Part shown: positions 1 through 9,597 of the stretch, piece after piece
Numbering within the stretch: position 1 is the stretch's first letter
Layout of the letters: every line of letters begins with the position of its first letter
Assembly (NCBI GenBank): GCA_002869535.1
Contig: PKUK01000009.1
Span: forward strand, 248,001 to 312,000
Source: Arcobacter sp.
Lineage (GTDB): Bacteria > Campylobacterota > Campylobacteria > Campylobacterales > Arcobacteraceae
Reading direction: 5' to 3'
DNA: 64,000 bases
Notes under the pieces: generated by a model
What the model saw: the letters and a program-made list of their open reading frames with translations, nothing else
What the model was told of the DNA's origin: nothing
Databases searched by the model: none
Program-made: the position numbers and the translations under genes

Positions 1-368
1 ATAAAAATCTTATTTCTACACCAAATAATAATCAATTATTAATAAAATTCTTAAATAATCTTAATGTTCAACTATCAAATACTTTACAGAACAAACGATT
101 TGTTTTATATGGATTTGGCAATATTGGTCAAATTATTTATCATAAATATAAAAAAAATATAGTTTGTATTGTAGATAAAAATTATAAGGTTTTAAAGGAA
201 TAACACAATATTGATATTGTTAACCCAGATACACTAAAAGATATAGAAATTGGCTATGTTCTTATCTCTACTTTAGGAAAAGAAGCAGAAATAGAAAATT
301 ACTTAATAAGTAAATGTCACATGAATAAAAAAAATATATTAAAACTATCAATTTCAAAGATTAAATAA
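1..368 (+). pseudogene. 3' end of a glycan-locus protein with C-terminal Rossmann-like module, interrupted by an in-frame stop
   Basis: The reading frame is open from the left edge (frame beginning at base 3) to a TAA at 366-368 that overlaps the next ATG, so the 5' part lies outside the window. It encodes a C-terminal module with the motif YGFGNIGQ, followed by a hydrophobic strand ending in VDK and later VLISTLGKEAEIE. This is the same pattern as the C-termini of three glycosyltransferases downstream. A TAA at 201-203 breaks the frame, yet the same frame continues the family pattern for about 54 more codons, so this is a substitution and not a frameshift. By analogy the missing N-terminal part is probably a glycosyltransferase, but that is inference. 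Confidence 0.6.
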
Positions 369-1141
369 TGAAAAATATACAAATTATTGCAACCCTTACA
401 ACACATAGCACAAGAATAAAAACAGTCCATTTAGCTATAGAGACAATTTTAGGCCAAACAGTTAAAGCTGATAAAGTTATATTGTGGTTAACTAAAGGTG
501 AATACTTAGAAAGTGAAATTCCTAATGAATTAAAACTTCTTCAAAAAAAAGGTTTAGAAATAGAATATTGTGATGATATAAAAGTATTTCAAAAACTCAT
601 TCCAACGTTAAAAAAATTCCCTAATGATTTAATAATTACTTTTGATGACGATATTTTTTATAAAAATACTATTATTGAAGAACTTTTAGATGCCTATGAA
701 AAAGAACCAAATATTATACACTGTATGAGGGGACATAAAATTAAGTATACTGAAAATGGAGAATTAGAATCATATAATAAATGGGACTATTGTACAAACG
801 ATTTTCAAGCAGGCTTTGATATTTTTCCAACAGGAGTTGGAGGTGTTTTATATTTCCCTGGTTGTTTTTATGAAGATGTTTTAAAATCAGATTTTTTTTT
901 AAGTTTAACTCCTAATAATGACGACGTATGGTTAAAAGCTATGAGTTTAAAAAAAGATGTAAAATGTAAAATTGTTAAACAAGAAAATAATAAATATATG
1001 AATCTTGACTTTATTGATGGTACGCAAGAGATAGGCCTTTGTACAATAAATATTGATGAAGAAACAGGAAATAATTTACAAATAAAAAATGTGTTTACTA
1101 AATATAATATATATAATAAAAAATTAATTAATAAGCGTTAA
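368..1141 (+). CDS. Glycosyltransferase, GT-A-like
   Basis: A 257-residue protein that resembles GT-A fold glycosyltransferases of polysaccharide loci. The N-terminal segment (IIATLTTHSTR, then regularly spaced helices and strands) leads to an acidic DDD at residues 93-95 after a hydrophobic strand, which fits a metal/nucleotide-sugar-binding DXD motif. A second acidic NNDDVW motif lies near residue 190. There is no signal peptide or membrane segment, so it is probably cytoplasmic or peripheral at the inner membrane. The ATG overlaps the stop of the preceding gene (TAATG), indicating translational coupling. Donor and acceptor sugars cannot be read from the sequence. Confidence 0.7.
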   Translation: MKNIQIIATLTTHSTRIKTVHLAIETILGQTVKADKVILWLTKGEYLESEIPNELKLLQKKGLEIEYCDDIKVFQKLIPTLKKFPNDLIITFDDDIFYKNTIIEELLDAYEKEPNIIHCMRGHKIKYTENGELESYNKWDYCTNDFQAGFDIFPTGVGGVLYFPGCFYEDVLKSDFFLSLTPNNDDVWLKAMSLKKDVKCKIVKQENNKYMNLDFIDGTQEIGLCTINIDEETGNNLQIKNVFTKYNIYNKKLINKR

Positions 1142-1154
1142 ATAAGGATAGATA

Positions 1155-1823
1155 ATGAAAAGATACTGCCCAATTTGTGAAACTAGCGCAGAAGAATTTA
1201 AACCTTATGGAGTAGCTATGAGAAAAGATGCTATGTGTCCTACTTGTAGATCAGTTGAAAGAGATAGATTAGTTTGGCTATATCTAACAAAACAGACAGC
1301 CATTTTAAATAATACACATATAAAAATGCTCCATATTGCACCAGAACAAATATTTCAAAAAATATTTAAAAACTTACTAAAAGATAGTTATATCTCAGCA
1401 GACTTACATGATGAAAATGCCATGGTAAAAATGGATATAACAAATATAAAATTTGAAGATAATAGTTTTGATGCAGTATATTGTAGTCATGTTCTAGAAC
1501 ATATTGTTGATGATAAAAAAGCTATGAGAGAGTTAAATAGAGTATTAAAAAAAGATGGCTGGGCTATTTTAAATGTTCCTATAGTTAATATAGACAAACC
1601 AACATTTGAAGATTTTTCTATTGTTGATCCTATTGAGAGAACAAAAGTTTTTGGACAAGCAGATCATGTTAGAAACTATGGTATAGATTATAAAGACCGA
1701 TTAGAAGAATCTAATTTTAAAGTTAATGCAATATATCCGGATGATTTTCTATCTCCTCAAGAAAGAGAAAAAATGGGTATTGGGGATTGTGGTGAAATAT
1801 ATTTTTGTACTAAAGATAAGTAA
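1155..1823 (+). CDS. SAM-dependent methyltransferase with N-terminal zinc-ribbon-like motif
   Basis: A 222-residue class I methyltransferase of the Methyltransf_11 type. The N-terminus has two CxxC pairs (Cys5/Cys8 and Cys28/Cys31) that could bind zinc. The catalytic core follows, with DITNIKFEDNSFDAVYC around residues 94-110 and SHVLEHI at 111-117, typical of motifs preceding post-I and motif II. An AAGGAT ribosome-binding sequence sits just upstream of the ATG. Its place between glycosyltransferases suggests methylation of a sugar in the same glycan, but the substrate is unknown. The stop overlaps the next start. Confidence 0.75.
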   Translation: MKRYCPICETSAEEFKPYGVAMRKDAMCPTCRSVERDRLVWLYLTKQTAILNNTHIKMLHIAPEQIFQKIFKNLLKDSYISADLHDENAMVKMDITNIKFEDNSFDAVYCSHVLEHIVDDKKAMRELNRVLKKDGWAILNVPIVNIDKPTFEDFSIVDPIERTKVFGQADHVRNYGIDYKDRLEESNFKVNAIYPDDFLSPQEREKMGIGDCGEIYFCTKDK

Positions 1824-3430
1824 TGAAAGTTCTTCATTTAAATACATTTGATTATAGTGGTGGTGCAGCTCAAGGTATGTTTATATTACATAAAAAGCTT
1901 ATAAATCTAGGTATTGATTCAATTTTATTAGTCCAAGATAAAGTTTTAAGAGATAATACAATTATTAAGATTTATGATGATAATGAGGTAATGATTAGAA
2001 ATAATTTAGACACATTTCCAACAAGATTTTATAAAAGTGGTCTAAGAATAATGTCTAATGCATTAATAGATTCACCTACATTAATAGATAAAATTAAAGA
2101 TATAAACCCAGATATTGTTCACTTACATTGGATATGCAGAGCTTTATTATCAGTAGAAGATATTGCTAAAATAAACAAGCCAATCATATGGACACTAAGA
2201 GATTGGTGGCCAATGAGTGGAGGTTGTCATCATCCACTTGATTGTAATAATTATCAAAATGAGTGTGGTAATTGTCATTTAATTAAAAGTGCTGATGAAA
2301 AAGATATTACATATCAAAATTTATTAAGAAAAAAAATATATATTAAACAAAAAAATATCACTATCATTGGAATAAGTCAACAAATGGTAAATGACGCAAA
2401 GAAAAGTTCTTTATTTAAAGATTTTGATATAAGATTAATTTACAATAATGTTGATGACACTATTTTTCATAAAATTTCTCCACAGGAAGCGAAAAATAAT
2501 TTATCTATAAAAAGTAACAAAAGAATAATTTCTATTGGATCAAATAACTTAGAAGATCCACATAAAGGTTTAGACTATTTTATAAAAGCACTAGAATTAA
2601 TATCTAATGAAAAATTTTTAATTTTAATTTTTGGACAAACTAATAATGAATTTTTAAAAAAAATAAATTATGATTTTTTATATTTTGGATATGTAGGTAA
2701 AACTACATTAAGAAACATTTATTGTGCTTCAGAACTATTTGTAGCCCCATCTTTATTTGAACCATTTGGCAAAACAATTGCTGAAGCAATGCTATGTGGA
2801 ACACCAGCCATTTGTTTTAAAGATGCCGGAGGTCCAAGTGAAATAATTAGCCATAAAAAAGATGGTTATTTAGCTAATAAATATGATATTCAAGATTTAG
2901 CACATGGAATAAAATGGATTTTATATAATAAGAAATATAAAAACTTATCTGAAAATGCCATAAAAAAAATTGTATCTAATTTTTCAGCTACAAAGATAGC
3001 ACAGGAATATATACATTTATATAAACAAAAAAGTTTAGAGAATTTAAATAAAATTACCAATAATGAATTTTGTAAAGGAATTGAATGCTTATCTAAAGTA
3101 GATAATCTAAATTTATTAGGAAATAAGCTAAATGAATTATTGTCTCCTAATAAATCTTATGTTATTTATGGCTATGGATATTTTGGTCAATATCTTCAAT
3201 ATATTTTAAAAAAGAGAAAAATTATATTTATAGATAAAGATTATTCAAAAATTAATAATACTAATATTTTTCATCCATCTAATATCAATAACATCAATTA
3301 TGATAAACTAATTATTGCCGTGTTAAATAAATCACAAGAAATAAAAGATTATTTACAAGAGATTAAAGTACAAAGTAGTAAAATTATAGATATTAATGAT
3401 TTAATTACTAATGAATTAAAAATAATTTAG
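1823..3430 (+). CDS. GT4-family glycosyltransferase with C-terminal Rossmann-like module
   Basis: A 535-residue retaining glycosyltransferase of the GT-B/GT4 type. The N-terminus (VLHLNTFDYSGGAAQG) resembles colanic-acid WcaC-like enzymes. The donor-binding Ex7E motif is EPFGKTIAE with Glu313 and Glu321. After the GT domain (to about residue 415) a linker leads to an extra module from about residue 445, with YGYGYFGQ, FIDKD and LIIAVLNKSQEI. This module is shared with the proteins ending at 368, 5782 and 6830. The start overlaps the methyltransferase stop. The GT assignment is secure; the substrate and the role of the extra module are not known. Confidence 0.8.
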   Translation: MKVLHLNTFDYSGGAAQGMFILHKKLINLGIDSILLVQDKVLRDNTIIKIYDDNEVMIRNNLDTFPTRFYKSGLRIMSNALIDSPTLIDKIKDINPDIVHLHWICRALLSVEDIAKINKPIIWTLRDWWPMSGGCHHPLDCNNYQNECGNCHLIKSADEKDITYQNLLRKKIYIKQKNITIIGISQQMVNDAKKSSLFKDFDIRLIYNNVDDTIFHKISPQEAKNNLSIKSNKRIISIGSNNLEDPHKGLDYFIKALELISNEKFLILIFGQTNNEFLKKINYDFLYFGYVGKTTLRNIYCASELFVAPSLFEPFGKTIAEAMLCGTPAICFKDAGGPSEIISHKKDGYLANKYDIQDLAHGIKWILYNKKYKNLSENAIKKIVSNFSATKIAQEYIHLYKQKSLENLNKITNNEFCKGIECLSKVDNLNLLGNKLNELLSPNKSYVIYGYGYFGQYLQYILKKRKIIFIDKDYSKINNTNIFHPSNINNINYDKLIIAVLNKSQEIKDYLQEIKVQSSKIIDINDLITNELKII

Positions 3431-3437
3431 GATATAG

Positions 3438-4406
3438 ATGAAGAAAACTGCATTAATAACAGGAATAACTGGTCAAGATGGTTCATATTTAGCTGAATTA
3501 TTATTATCAAAGAATTATGATGTACATGGTATCATCAGAAGAGAAAGCCTTGAAAATAGTGAAAAGATTAAAAATATATCTCAAATTGGAGATAAAATTA
3601 CTTTGCATGTAGGAAGTTTAAGCGACCATCTCTCAATTTATAAGATAGTATCAAAAGTTATGCCAGATGAATGTTATCATTTAGCAGGTTCTACTTTTGT
3701 TGATTACTCTTTTGATGAAGAATTTCAAACTATAAATAATAATTTTAGTTCTACTCATTATATATTATCAACAATAAAAGAAATTAATCCAAAGTGTAAA
3801 CTCTTTTTTGCAGGAACAAGTGAAATGTTTGGAGAACCAAACGAATCACCTCAAAATGAGAATACACCATTTAATCCTAAAAGTATCTATGGTATTTCAA
3901 AAGTATCTAGTCATTATTTAATTAAAAACTATAGAGAAAAAGAAAATATTTTTGCATGTACTGGGATTATGTACAATCATGAAAGTCCTCGAAGAGGAAA
4001 TCAGTTTGTTACGAAAAAAATTATCACTTCTGCAGTAAAGATAAAGAAAGGATTTATAAAAGATTTGTATTTAGGTAATTTGGATGCACTTAGAGACTGG
4101 GGTTATGCTCCTGACTATATCGTAATGATGTGGAAAATATTACAACATGATTGTGCAGATGATTATATAATGGCAACAGGTAAACTTCATAGTGTTAGAG
4201 AATTTTTAGATATAGCTTTTTCATATTTAGAGTTAGATTATAAAGATTATGTAAAAGTGGATGATAGATTTTTTAGAGCAAGCGAAAAAACACCACTTAG
4301 TGGTAATACATCAAAAATTAAAGCAATTTTAGGTTTTGAGCATTCAAAAGAATTTAAAGAAATAATAATTGAGATGATAAAAAAAGAACAAGAGTTATAC
4401 AAATGA
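3438..4406 (+). CDS. GDP-mannose 4,6-dehydratase-like NDP-sugar dehydratase/epimerase
   Basis: A 322-residue extended short-chain dehydrogenase of the Gmd branch. It shows the NAD(P)-binding GITGQDG motif at residues 9-15 and a catalytic set at Thr127, Glu129, Tyr151 and Lys155. That spacing is the same as the Thr-x-Glu and YxxxK of characterised Gmd enzymes. The Gmd hallmark NHESPRRG follows near residue 180. It is shorter than E. coli Gmd (about 373 residues), so a related activity on another GDP-sugar, such as GDP-heptose, remains possible. The expected product is a 4-keto-6-deoxy sugar nucleotide for the glycan built by the flanking transferases. The stop overlaps the next ATG by 4 bases. 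Confidence 0.75.
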   Translation: MKKTALITGITGQDGSYLAELLLSKNYDVHGIIRRESLENSEKIKNISQIGDKITLHVGSLSDHLSIYKIVSKVMPDECYHLAGSTFVDYSFDEEFQTINNNFSSTHYILSTIKEINPKCKLFFAGTSEMFGEPNESPQNENTPFNPKSIYGISKVSSHYLIKNYREKENIFACTGIMYNHESPRRGNQFVTKKIITSAVKIKKGFIKDLYLGNLDALRDWGYAPDYIVMMWKILQHDCADDYIMATGKLHSVREFLDIAFSYLELDYKDYVKVDDRFFRASEKTPLSGNTSKIKAILGFEHSKEFKEIIIEMIKKEQELYK

Positions 4407-5782
4407 AAAATATTTTATATTTAGGACATAGTTTTCACCAAAAAACTAAGTCTACACAATTTTTTATTGATATTCTTGAGAAAAATTATAATGTAGATTT
4501 TTTTTGGACATTACCTAGAGTAGCATCTATGGAAATTAAAAATAGTTATATTTGGCAAAAAGACTATGATTGCATTGTAATGTTTCAGATTCTTTTAGAT
4601 GTGAATGATTTAAAACAGTTTAAATGTCAAAATATTACATTAATTCCAATGTATGATAATGAACTTAACAAAACATATTCTCAATGGAGTAAATATTATG
4701 AATATAAATTTATTAATTTCTCAAAATCCCTGTATAACAAATTGAAGATTTTAGGAATTAGACATAATATATATTTACAATATGCTCCAAATATAGTGAC
4801 AGATTGTCAGAAAAAAGAATATAAAACAAAAGTAGACATCTTTTTTTGGCAAAGAAGTAAAAGTTTAAATTGGGAATTAATAAAAAAACTTATTAATAAA
4901 AGTCAAGTAAACTCAGTACACATTCATAGAATTGAAGCTAAAGAGACTAATGATTTATGGTTTCAAAAACCAAAGGAAAGTGATATTACAGAATTTAATA
5001 TCACTTTTTCTAGTTGGTTTAATGATAAAGATGAATTAATTGATAAAATAAAAAACTGTGATATCTTTATTCAGCCTAGATATAATGAAGGGATAGGACA
5101 AGCATTTTTAGAAGCTATGGCTTATGGAAAATGTATAATTTCACCAGACTTACCAACAATGAATGAATATATTACTCACGGGGTTAATGGATTACTTTAC
5201 AATCCAAAGGATTTAATTCCTTTGGATTTATCTAATCACAAAATTATAGGAGAAAGAGCTAGAAACACTATTTCACAAATAAAAAATATTTGGGATACTA
5301 AAGAAGAAAAAATAATTAACTTTATTGAGACATCTACCAGCAAACACAAGCATGACTTTTCTAATATAAAGAAATTAGAGACAAATCTAAAAAATGAAGA
5401 ATTAAATTTTTTTTTAGATGATCTTAAATTAATAAGTGGAGTATCCTCAAAAAGTATGATATTTTCTTTACAATTAAATCAATTAGAAAAAACATTAAAT
5501 TCATTAAAAAAAGAAAATGATACTATCATTTTATATGGATCAGGAACAGGTGCAAAACTTATATTAGGATTTATTCCAGAGATAATAAGTTATCTAGTTG
5601 ATATTGATGATAAAAAACATGGAAATAAATTATTTGGAAAAGAGATTTTTCCCATAAAGAAATTATTTGAAAATAACAATAAAATTTTATTAAGTGTTTT
5701 TGGACGATCTATTGAAGTTATTCAATCATTAGAAGAAATTGGTATCACCCCTAATAGAATTATTTGTTTAGATTTGAGTTGA
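4403..5782 (+). CDS. GT4-like glycosyltransferase with C-terminal Rossmann-like module
   Basis: A 459-residue protein. Residues about 150-290 form the C-terminal half of a GT-B fold, with the donor-site motif EGIGQAFLE (Glu229 and Glu237) and a following MNEYITHGVNGLLYNP typical of GT4 enzymes. The N-terminal half is divergent. From about residue 375 there is an appended module with ILYGSGTGAK, YLVDIDDK and LLSVFGRSIEVIQ, the third copy of this module in the region. The ORF is translationally coupled to the dehydratase gene. It ends in TGA, which shows TGA is read as stop here. The acceptor is unknown. Confidence 0.75.
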   Translation: MKNILYLGHSFHQKTKSTQFFIDILEKNYNVDFFWTLPRVASMEIKNSYIWQKDYDCIVMFQILLDVNDLKQFKCQNITLIPMYDNELNKTYSQWSKYYEYKFINFSKSLYNKLKILGIRHNIYLQYAPNIVTDCQKKEYKTKVDIFFWQRSKSLNWELIKKLINKSQVNSVHIHRIEAKETNDLWFQKPKESDITEFNITFSSWFNDKDELIDKIKNCDIFIQPRYNEGIGQAFLEAMAYGKCIISPDLPTMNEYITHGVNGLLYNPKDLIPLDLSNHKIIGERARNTISQIKNIWDTKEEKIINFIETSTSKHKHDFSNIKKLETNLKNEELNFFLDDLKLISGVSSKSMIFSLQLNQLEKTLNSLKKENDTIILYGSGTGAKLILGFIPEIISYLVDIDDKKHGNKLFGKEIFPIKKLFENNNKILLSVFGRSIEVIQSLEEIGITPNRIICLDLS

Positions 5783-5786
5783 TATT

Positions 5787-6830
5787 TTGACAAATATTAA
5801 AGTATCTGTCGTTACAGTAACTTATAATGCTGAAAGATATTTAAATAAGACCATAAAAAGTATAATTGAACAAGATTATCCAAATATAGAATATATAATA
5901 ATTGATGGAGCAAGTTCAGATAATAGTGTTGATACTATAAAAGAATATAAAGAAAATATATCTTATTGGATTAGTGAACCTGACTTTGGTATTTATGATT
6001 CAATGAATAAAGGTATTGAAAAAGCTACAGGAGAGTGGATACTATTTATGAATGCAGGAGATACATTTTTCAATAGTTCAACAATAACTGACTTTATAAA
6101 TAATGTAAATATTGATACTGAACTTTATAATGGTGCTATAAACTTTGTAGATGAAAATAAGATTACATACAAACCTCCTCATGGATTAGAAAAAGTTTGG
6201 GTTACTGTTCCTTGTTGGCATCAAGCAAGTTTTATAAAAACTTCACTTATGAAAAAATGTAAGTATAGTCTAGAATATAAAATTGCAGGAGATCATGATT
6301 TTTATTTAAAATGCTTTATAAATAATAACAAGTTTCAATTTACAAATAAGATAATAGCAAATATGCTAGCCGGTGGACTCCATAAACAACAAGCAAAATT
6401 AGCACAAATAGAATCTATAAAAATTATTGCTAATTATGCACCAAATATTGATTTAGTTTATGATAGTACATTTTACAAGAACTTTTCCATCAAACAACCT
6501 ATTGATAATAAACTTTTATTTTCAAGACAATTTAGTCAACTTTTTAATCAATTAGAAAATATTAAAAATAACTATAAAAATATAATTTTATATGGTTATG
6601 GAACTCTAGGTAAAAACATTGAACTGCTACTAAAAGAAAAAATAGTTTATATTACAGACAGAAACACTAATATTTCACAAGAAACCAAAAAATTCATATC
6701 TATCTCTAAAATAAAGAATATCAATTTTGATATTCTTTTAATATCCGTATTAGGTAGAGAAAAAGAGATTTTAAAAAACTTAGAAAAAGAAAATGTAGAC
6801 TTAAAAAAAATTAAAATATTTGAGATATAA
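5787..6830 (+). CDS. GT2-family glycosyltransferase with C-terminal Rossmann-like module (TTG start)
   Basis: A 347-residue inverting GT-A enzyme. The N-terminus VSVVTVTYNAERYL, the strand ending in DGASSDNSVD and the acidic FMNAGDTF (about residues 88-95) are GT2 hallmarks. A later GDHDFYLK segment fits the catalytic-base region. From about residue 265 the shared YGxGxxG module appears (LYGYGTLGK, then YITDRN and ILLISVLGREKEI). The only early start codon is TTG at 5787, because an in-frame TGA lies just upstream and no ATG occurs for many codons. No good Shine-Dalgarno is visible, so coupling to the upstream stop (5782) is likely. Confidence 0.8.
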   Translation: MTNIKVSVVTVTYNAERYLNKTIKSIIEQDYPNIEYIIIDGASSDNSVDTIKEYKENISYWISEPDFGIYDSMNKGIEKATGEWILFMNAGDTFFNSSTITDFINNVNIDTELYNGAINFVDENKITYKPPHGLEKVWVTVPCWHQASFIKTSLMKKCKYSLEYKIAGDHDFYLKCFINNNKFQFTNKIIANMLAGGLHKQQAKLAQIESIKIIANYAPNIDLVYDSTFYKNFSIKQPIDNKLLFSRQFSQLFNQLENIKNNYKNIILYGYGTLGKNIELLLKEKIVYITDRNTNISQETKKFISISKIKNINFDILLISVLGREKEILKNLEKENVDLKKIKIFEI

Positions 6831-8531
6831 ATGCCAAAAATAAGTGTAATTGTACCAGTTTACAATGTAGAAAATTATTTAAAAGAATGTATAGATTCAA
6901 TTATTGCTCAATCTTTTAAAGATATTGAAATAATATTGATAAATGATGGTTCTACAGATAATTCTTTTAATATACTAAAAGAATATGAAAAAAAAGACTC
7001 TAGAATTATCATAATAAATCAAGATAATAAAGGACAGGGTGCAGCTAGGAATATTGGGATAGATTATTCAACATCAAAATACTTATCCTTTATTGATTCT
7101 GATGATTTTATTGAAGATACTATGCTCGAAGAACTTTATTCAATTGCAGAAAAGAATAACTCAGACATTGTCAAATGCAGATATAAGAGAATAAAAGAGG
7201 ATGGTACTCAAACAAGTCAATATTCAAAAATAATAACTTCAACATTTGATACAACATATTTTAAGAGCATATTGTCTTTAAAATATACATCAGTAGTATG
7301 GGATTCAATATATAAAAAAGAGTTGTTTTCTAAGAATAACTTAAAGTTCCATGATATGTATTATGAAGATATAGCTTTTATTTTTAAATTATATTTTTTT
7401 GCTGAATCTGTAACATTTTCAAACAATGTTTTATATAATTGGAGAATAAGGGAAGGTTCGATTACTAGAAGCATTGATAATAAACAAATTGATGATATAT
7501 TTTCTATTTTTGATATTACATTTGACTTCTTGAATGAGTACAATTGCTATAAACAATACAAAAAAGAGTTTATTATAAGATGTTTTAAAAGAATCAATCT
7601 CTTAGTAAAAAGAACAAAAGAGTTTTCTAATAAAAGTTCTTTACCCAAATACTATAAATATATTCATAATAAAATAAAAACCTCTCCTTATTTACAAAAA
7701 GAGAATTTAGAATTTATTAAAAATAATGACCTTACTTCTTATTTAAAATATTTAGAAAATATCTCTATTATTAATTCTTATCAAAAACAATCTCCTAGTA
7801 AATTGTATAAAAAAGATATCTTAGGAATAAAACAGAATCTACTAATTGATACCTTACTTAAAGATAAACTTAAAGATACTGTTATAAAAAGAAATATAGA
7901 ATTAAAAGATAGATTCAAAGATAAAACTTGTTTTATACTAGGACAAGGTTCTTCATTTCATGAATTTGACAAATCTTTATTAAAAGACCAGTTTACAATC
8001 ATTTTTGGGAATCATTTCGAGTCTATTAATTCAAATGATTTTGAGCCAACTTTTTTTATAGAAAGTGATAAACTATTTCTAAATGAAAATATTTCAACCA
8101 TTAAAAATATCCATACAAAATATCTTTTTCTACCAAAAAGTTATAAAAAGAGGATAAAAGAGAAAAATTCTTCTTACTATTTTTACAGTGAAGATTTTAC
8201 ATACTTTAACTATTTTGATAAAAATTATAGAAAAACTAAGTTCTCAAAAGATATAAGTAAAAAACTTTATATTTCAAGTTCAACTTTGCATTTATGCTTA
8301 CAACTTGCATACTACTTAGGTTTTAGAAAAATATATTTATTGGGTATTGATTTAAATTATGCAAGTGAAAACCTAACTATTGATAGAGATACAACAAAAT
8401 ATGGTTTAAACCTGATTGTTAAAGACTTTAAAAAAGCGAAAAAAGTATTTGAAAAAGATAAAAGAGAAATTATTAATCTTTCTAAGAATAGTATTCTAAA
8501 GATGTTTAAATATGAAAAATTTTCTACATAG
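6831..8531 (+). CDS. Bifunctional GT2 glycosyltransferase - DUF115/Maf-like protein
   Basis: A 566-residue two-domain protein. Residues 1-230 are a GT2 domain with NDGSTDNS at 38-45 and FIDSDDF at 87-93. After a helical spacer, residues about 360-540 match the DUF115/Maf-type fold: FILGQGSSFH near 366, then IIFGNHFESIN, and the signature segment near 485-510 (LCLQLAYYLGF, IYLLGIDLNYA). DUF115 proteins include the Maf transferases that put pseudaminic or legionaminic acid on flagellin, and related enzymes that handle nonulosonate glycans. The Pse operon lies immediately convergent, overlapping by 8 bases. A role in adding Pse to an acceptor is therefore plausible but inferred. Confidence 0.75.
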   Translation: MPKISVIVPVYNVENYLKECIDSIIAQSFKDIEIILINDGSTDNSFNILKEYEKKDSRIIIINQDNKGQGAARNIGIDYSTSKYLSFIDSDDFIEDTMLEELYSIAEKNNSDIVKCRYKRIKEDGTQTSQYSKIITSTFDTTYFKSILSLKYTSVVWDSIYKKELFSKNNLKFHDMYYEDIAFIFKLYFFAESVTFSNNVLYNWRIREGSITRSIDNKQIDDIFSIFDITFDFLNEYNCYKQYKKEFIIRCFKRINLLVKRTKEFSNKSSLPKYYKYIHNKIKTSPYLQKENLEFIKNNDLTSYLKYLENISIINSYQKQSPSKLYKKDILGIKQNLLIDTLLKDKLKDTVIKRNIELKDRFKDKTCFILGQGSSFHEFDKSLLKDQFTIIFGNHFESINSNDFEPTFFIESDKLFLNENISTIKNIHTKYLFLPKSYKKRIKEKNSSYYFYSEDFTYFNYFDKNYRKTKFSKDISKKLYISSSTLHLCLQLAYYLGFRKIYLLGIDLNYASENLTIDRDTTKYGLNLIVKDFKKAKKVFEKDKREIINLSKNSILKMFKYEKFST

Positions 8532-9597
8532 AAACTAAACTATTTCCAGCTCTTTGATTATTTTGTAAAGAAAACAATAAACTTTCAATTTCTTCTTTAT
8601 CTATATTATAATCACTAAACTTTGTTGATATATTTAACACTTGATATATATCTCTTAATTTATTTGAACTTAACTCTCCAAATATATCAAATAATGCATT
8701 ATCAATAAAATCGTATTTTCCAATAACTTTATCAATAAGCATTGGAAGAGTAAAACTACAAGCTATTCCATGAGGAATACCTTTATTAGCTGTAATATAA
8801 TAACTCATAGCATGAGCAACTGCTGTTTGAGTATTAGAAAATGCTAAACCTGCATACATACAAGCTTTCATAATATTATTTCTATATTCTAAATTATCTA
8901 AGTCATTTGATAATTTTACTAAATTTTCAATTATTAATTTTGCAGATTTTATAGCATATCCTACCGTTATTGGATTCGCATTTTTATTCCAAATAGATTC
9001 AAGTGCATGAGAAAGAGTATCTAAACCTGTTTGAATAGTGATATTTTTAGGAACACTCAAAGTTAAAGTTGCATCGTAAAGTGCAACTTCACTAAAAAGT
9101 TCAGATAAATATAAAGAATATTTTTTCTTCTCTTCCATATCCCAGATTGTTGCCCATGGAGTTATCTCACTTCCCGTACCTGCTGTTGTAGGTATAGATA
9201 TAGTAGGAGTTATTATATATTCTTTTTTCTCTCTTTTCCCTTTTATTATATCTTCTACAAATTGGTAATCTTTTTCTTGGTTTTGAACTGAGAAAAACTT
9301 AGAAGCATCTAGTACACTTCCTCCTCCCATAGCCAAAATCAATTCATAATCAATATTCTTTATAAAATTGTATACTTTTTTTAAATCTGTAAACTCTGGA
9401 TGAGACTTTATATCACTTATAACTTCGACTATATTTGAAGTTATAGATTTAACTTTATCAACTAAACCCCTTTTAACAAAACCTTCAGAAGTAACCAATA
9501 ATGTTTTTCTACCATTTATATATTTATCTAAATCTTTTAAAGATTCATTCCCATACACAATTTTTGTTGGCATATAATAAGTGAAATCCTCTTTCAT
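8524..9597 (-). CDS. Iron-containing alcohol dehydrogenase, probable phosphonoacetaldehyde reductase
   Basis: A 357-residue group III (iron-dependent) alcohol dehydrogenase. It has the NAD(P)-binding motif GGGSVLDASK and PTTAGTGSE. The metal-site residues lie in DATLT, DTLSHALES, AVAHAMSYY and GIPHGIACS. Enzymes of this family reduce phosphonoacetaldehyde to 2-hydroxyethylphosphonate in phosphonate pathways (PhpC/FomC-type). The preceding genes are phosphonopyruvate decarboxylase and PEP mutase with no spacing, which supports that substrate over an ordinary alcohol. It is the last gene of the 15-gene operon and its end overlaps the convergent GT2-DUF115 gene. No AEP transaminase is present, which favours the hydroxy over the amino product. 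Confidence 0.75.
   Translation of the reverse strand: MKEDFTYYMPTKIVYGNESLKDLDKYINGRKTLLVTSEGFVKRGLVDKVKSITSNIVEVISDIKSHPEFTDLKKVYNFIKNIDYELILAMGGGSVLDASKFFSVQNQEKDYQFVEDIIKGKREKKEYIITPTISIPTTAGTGSEITPWATIWDMEEKKKYSLYLSELFSEVALYDATLTLSVPKNITIQTGLDTLSHALESIWNKNANPITVGYAIKSAKLIIENLVKLSNDLDNLEYRNNIMKACMYAGLAFSNTQTAVAHAMSYYITANKGIPHGIACSFTLPMLIDKVIGKYDFIDNALFDIFGELSSNKLRDIYQVLNISTKFSDYNIDKEEIESLLFSLQNNQRAGNSLVSM

Noticed and set aside
8524..9597. Fe-ADH as a simple ethanol or butanol dehydrogenase
   Set aside because: It directly follows the phosphonopyruvate decarboxylase gene with no gap, and such pairing is known in phosphonate clusters.
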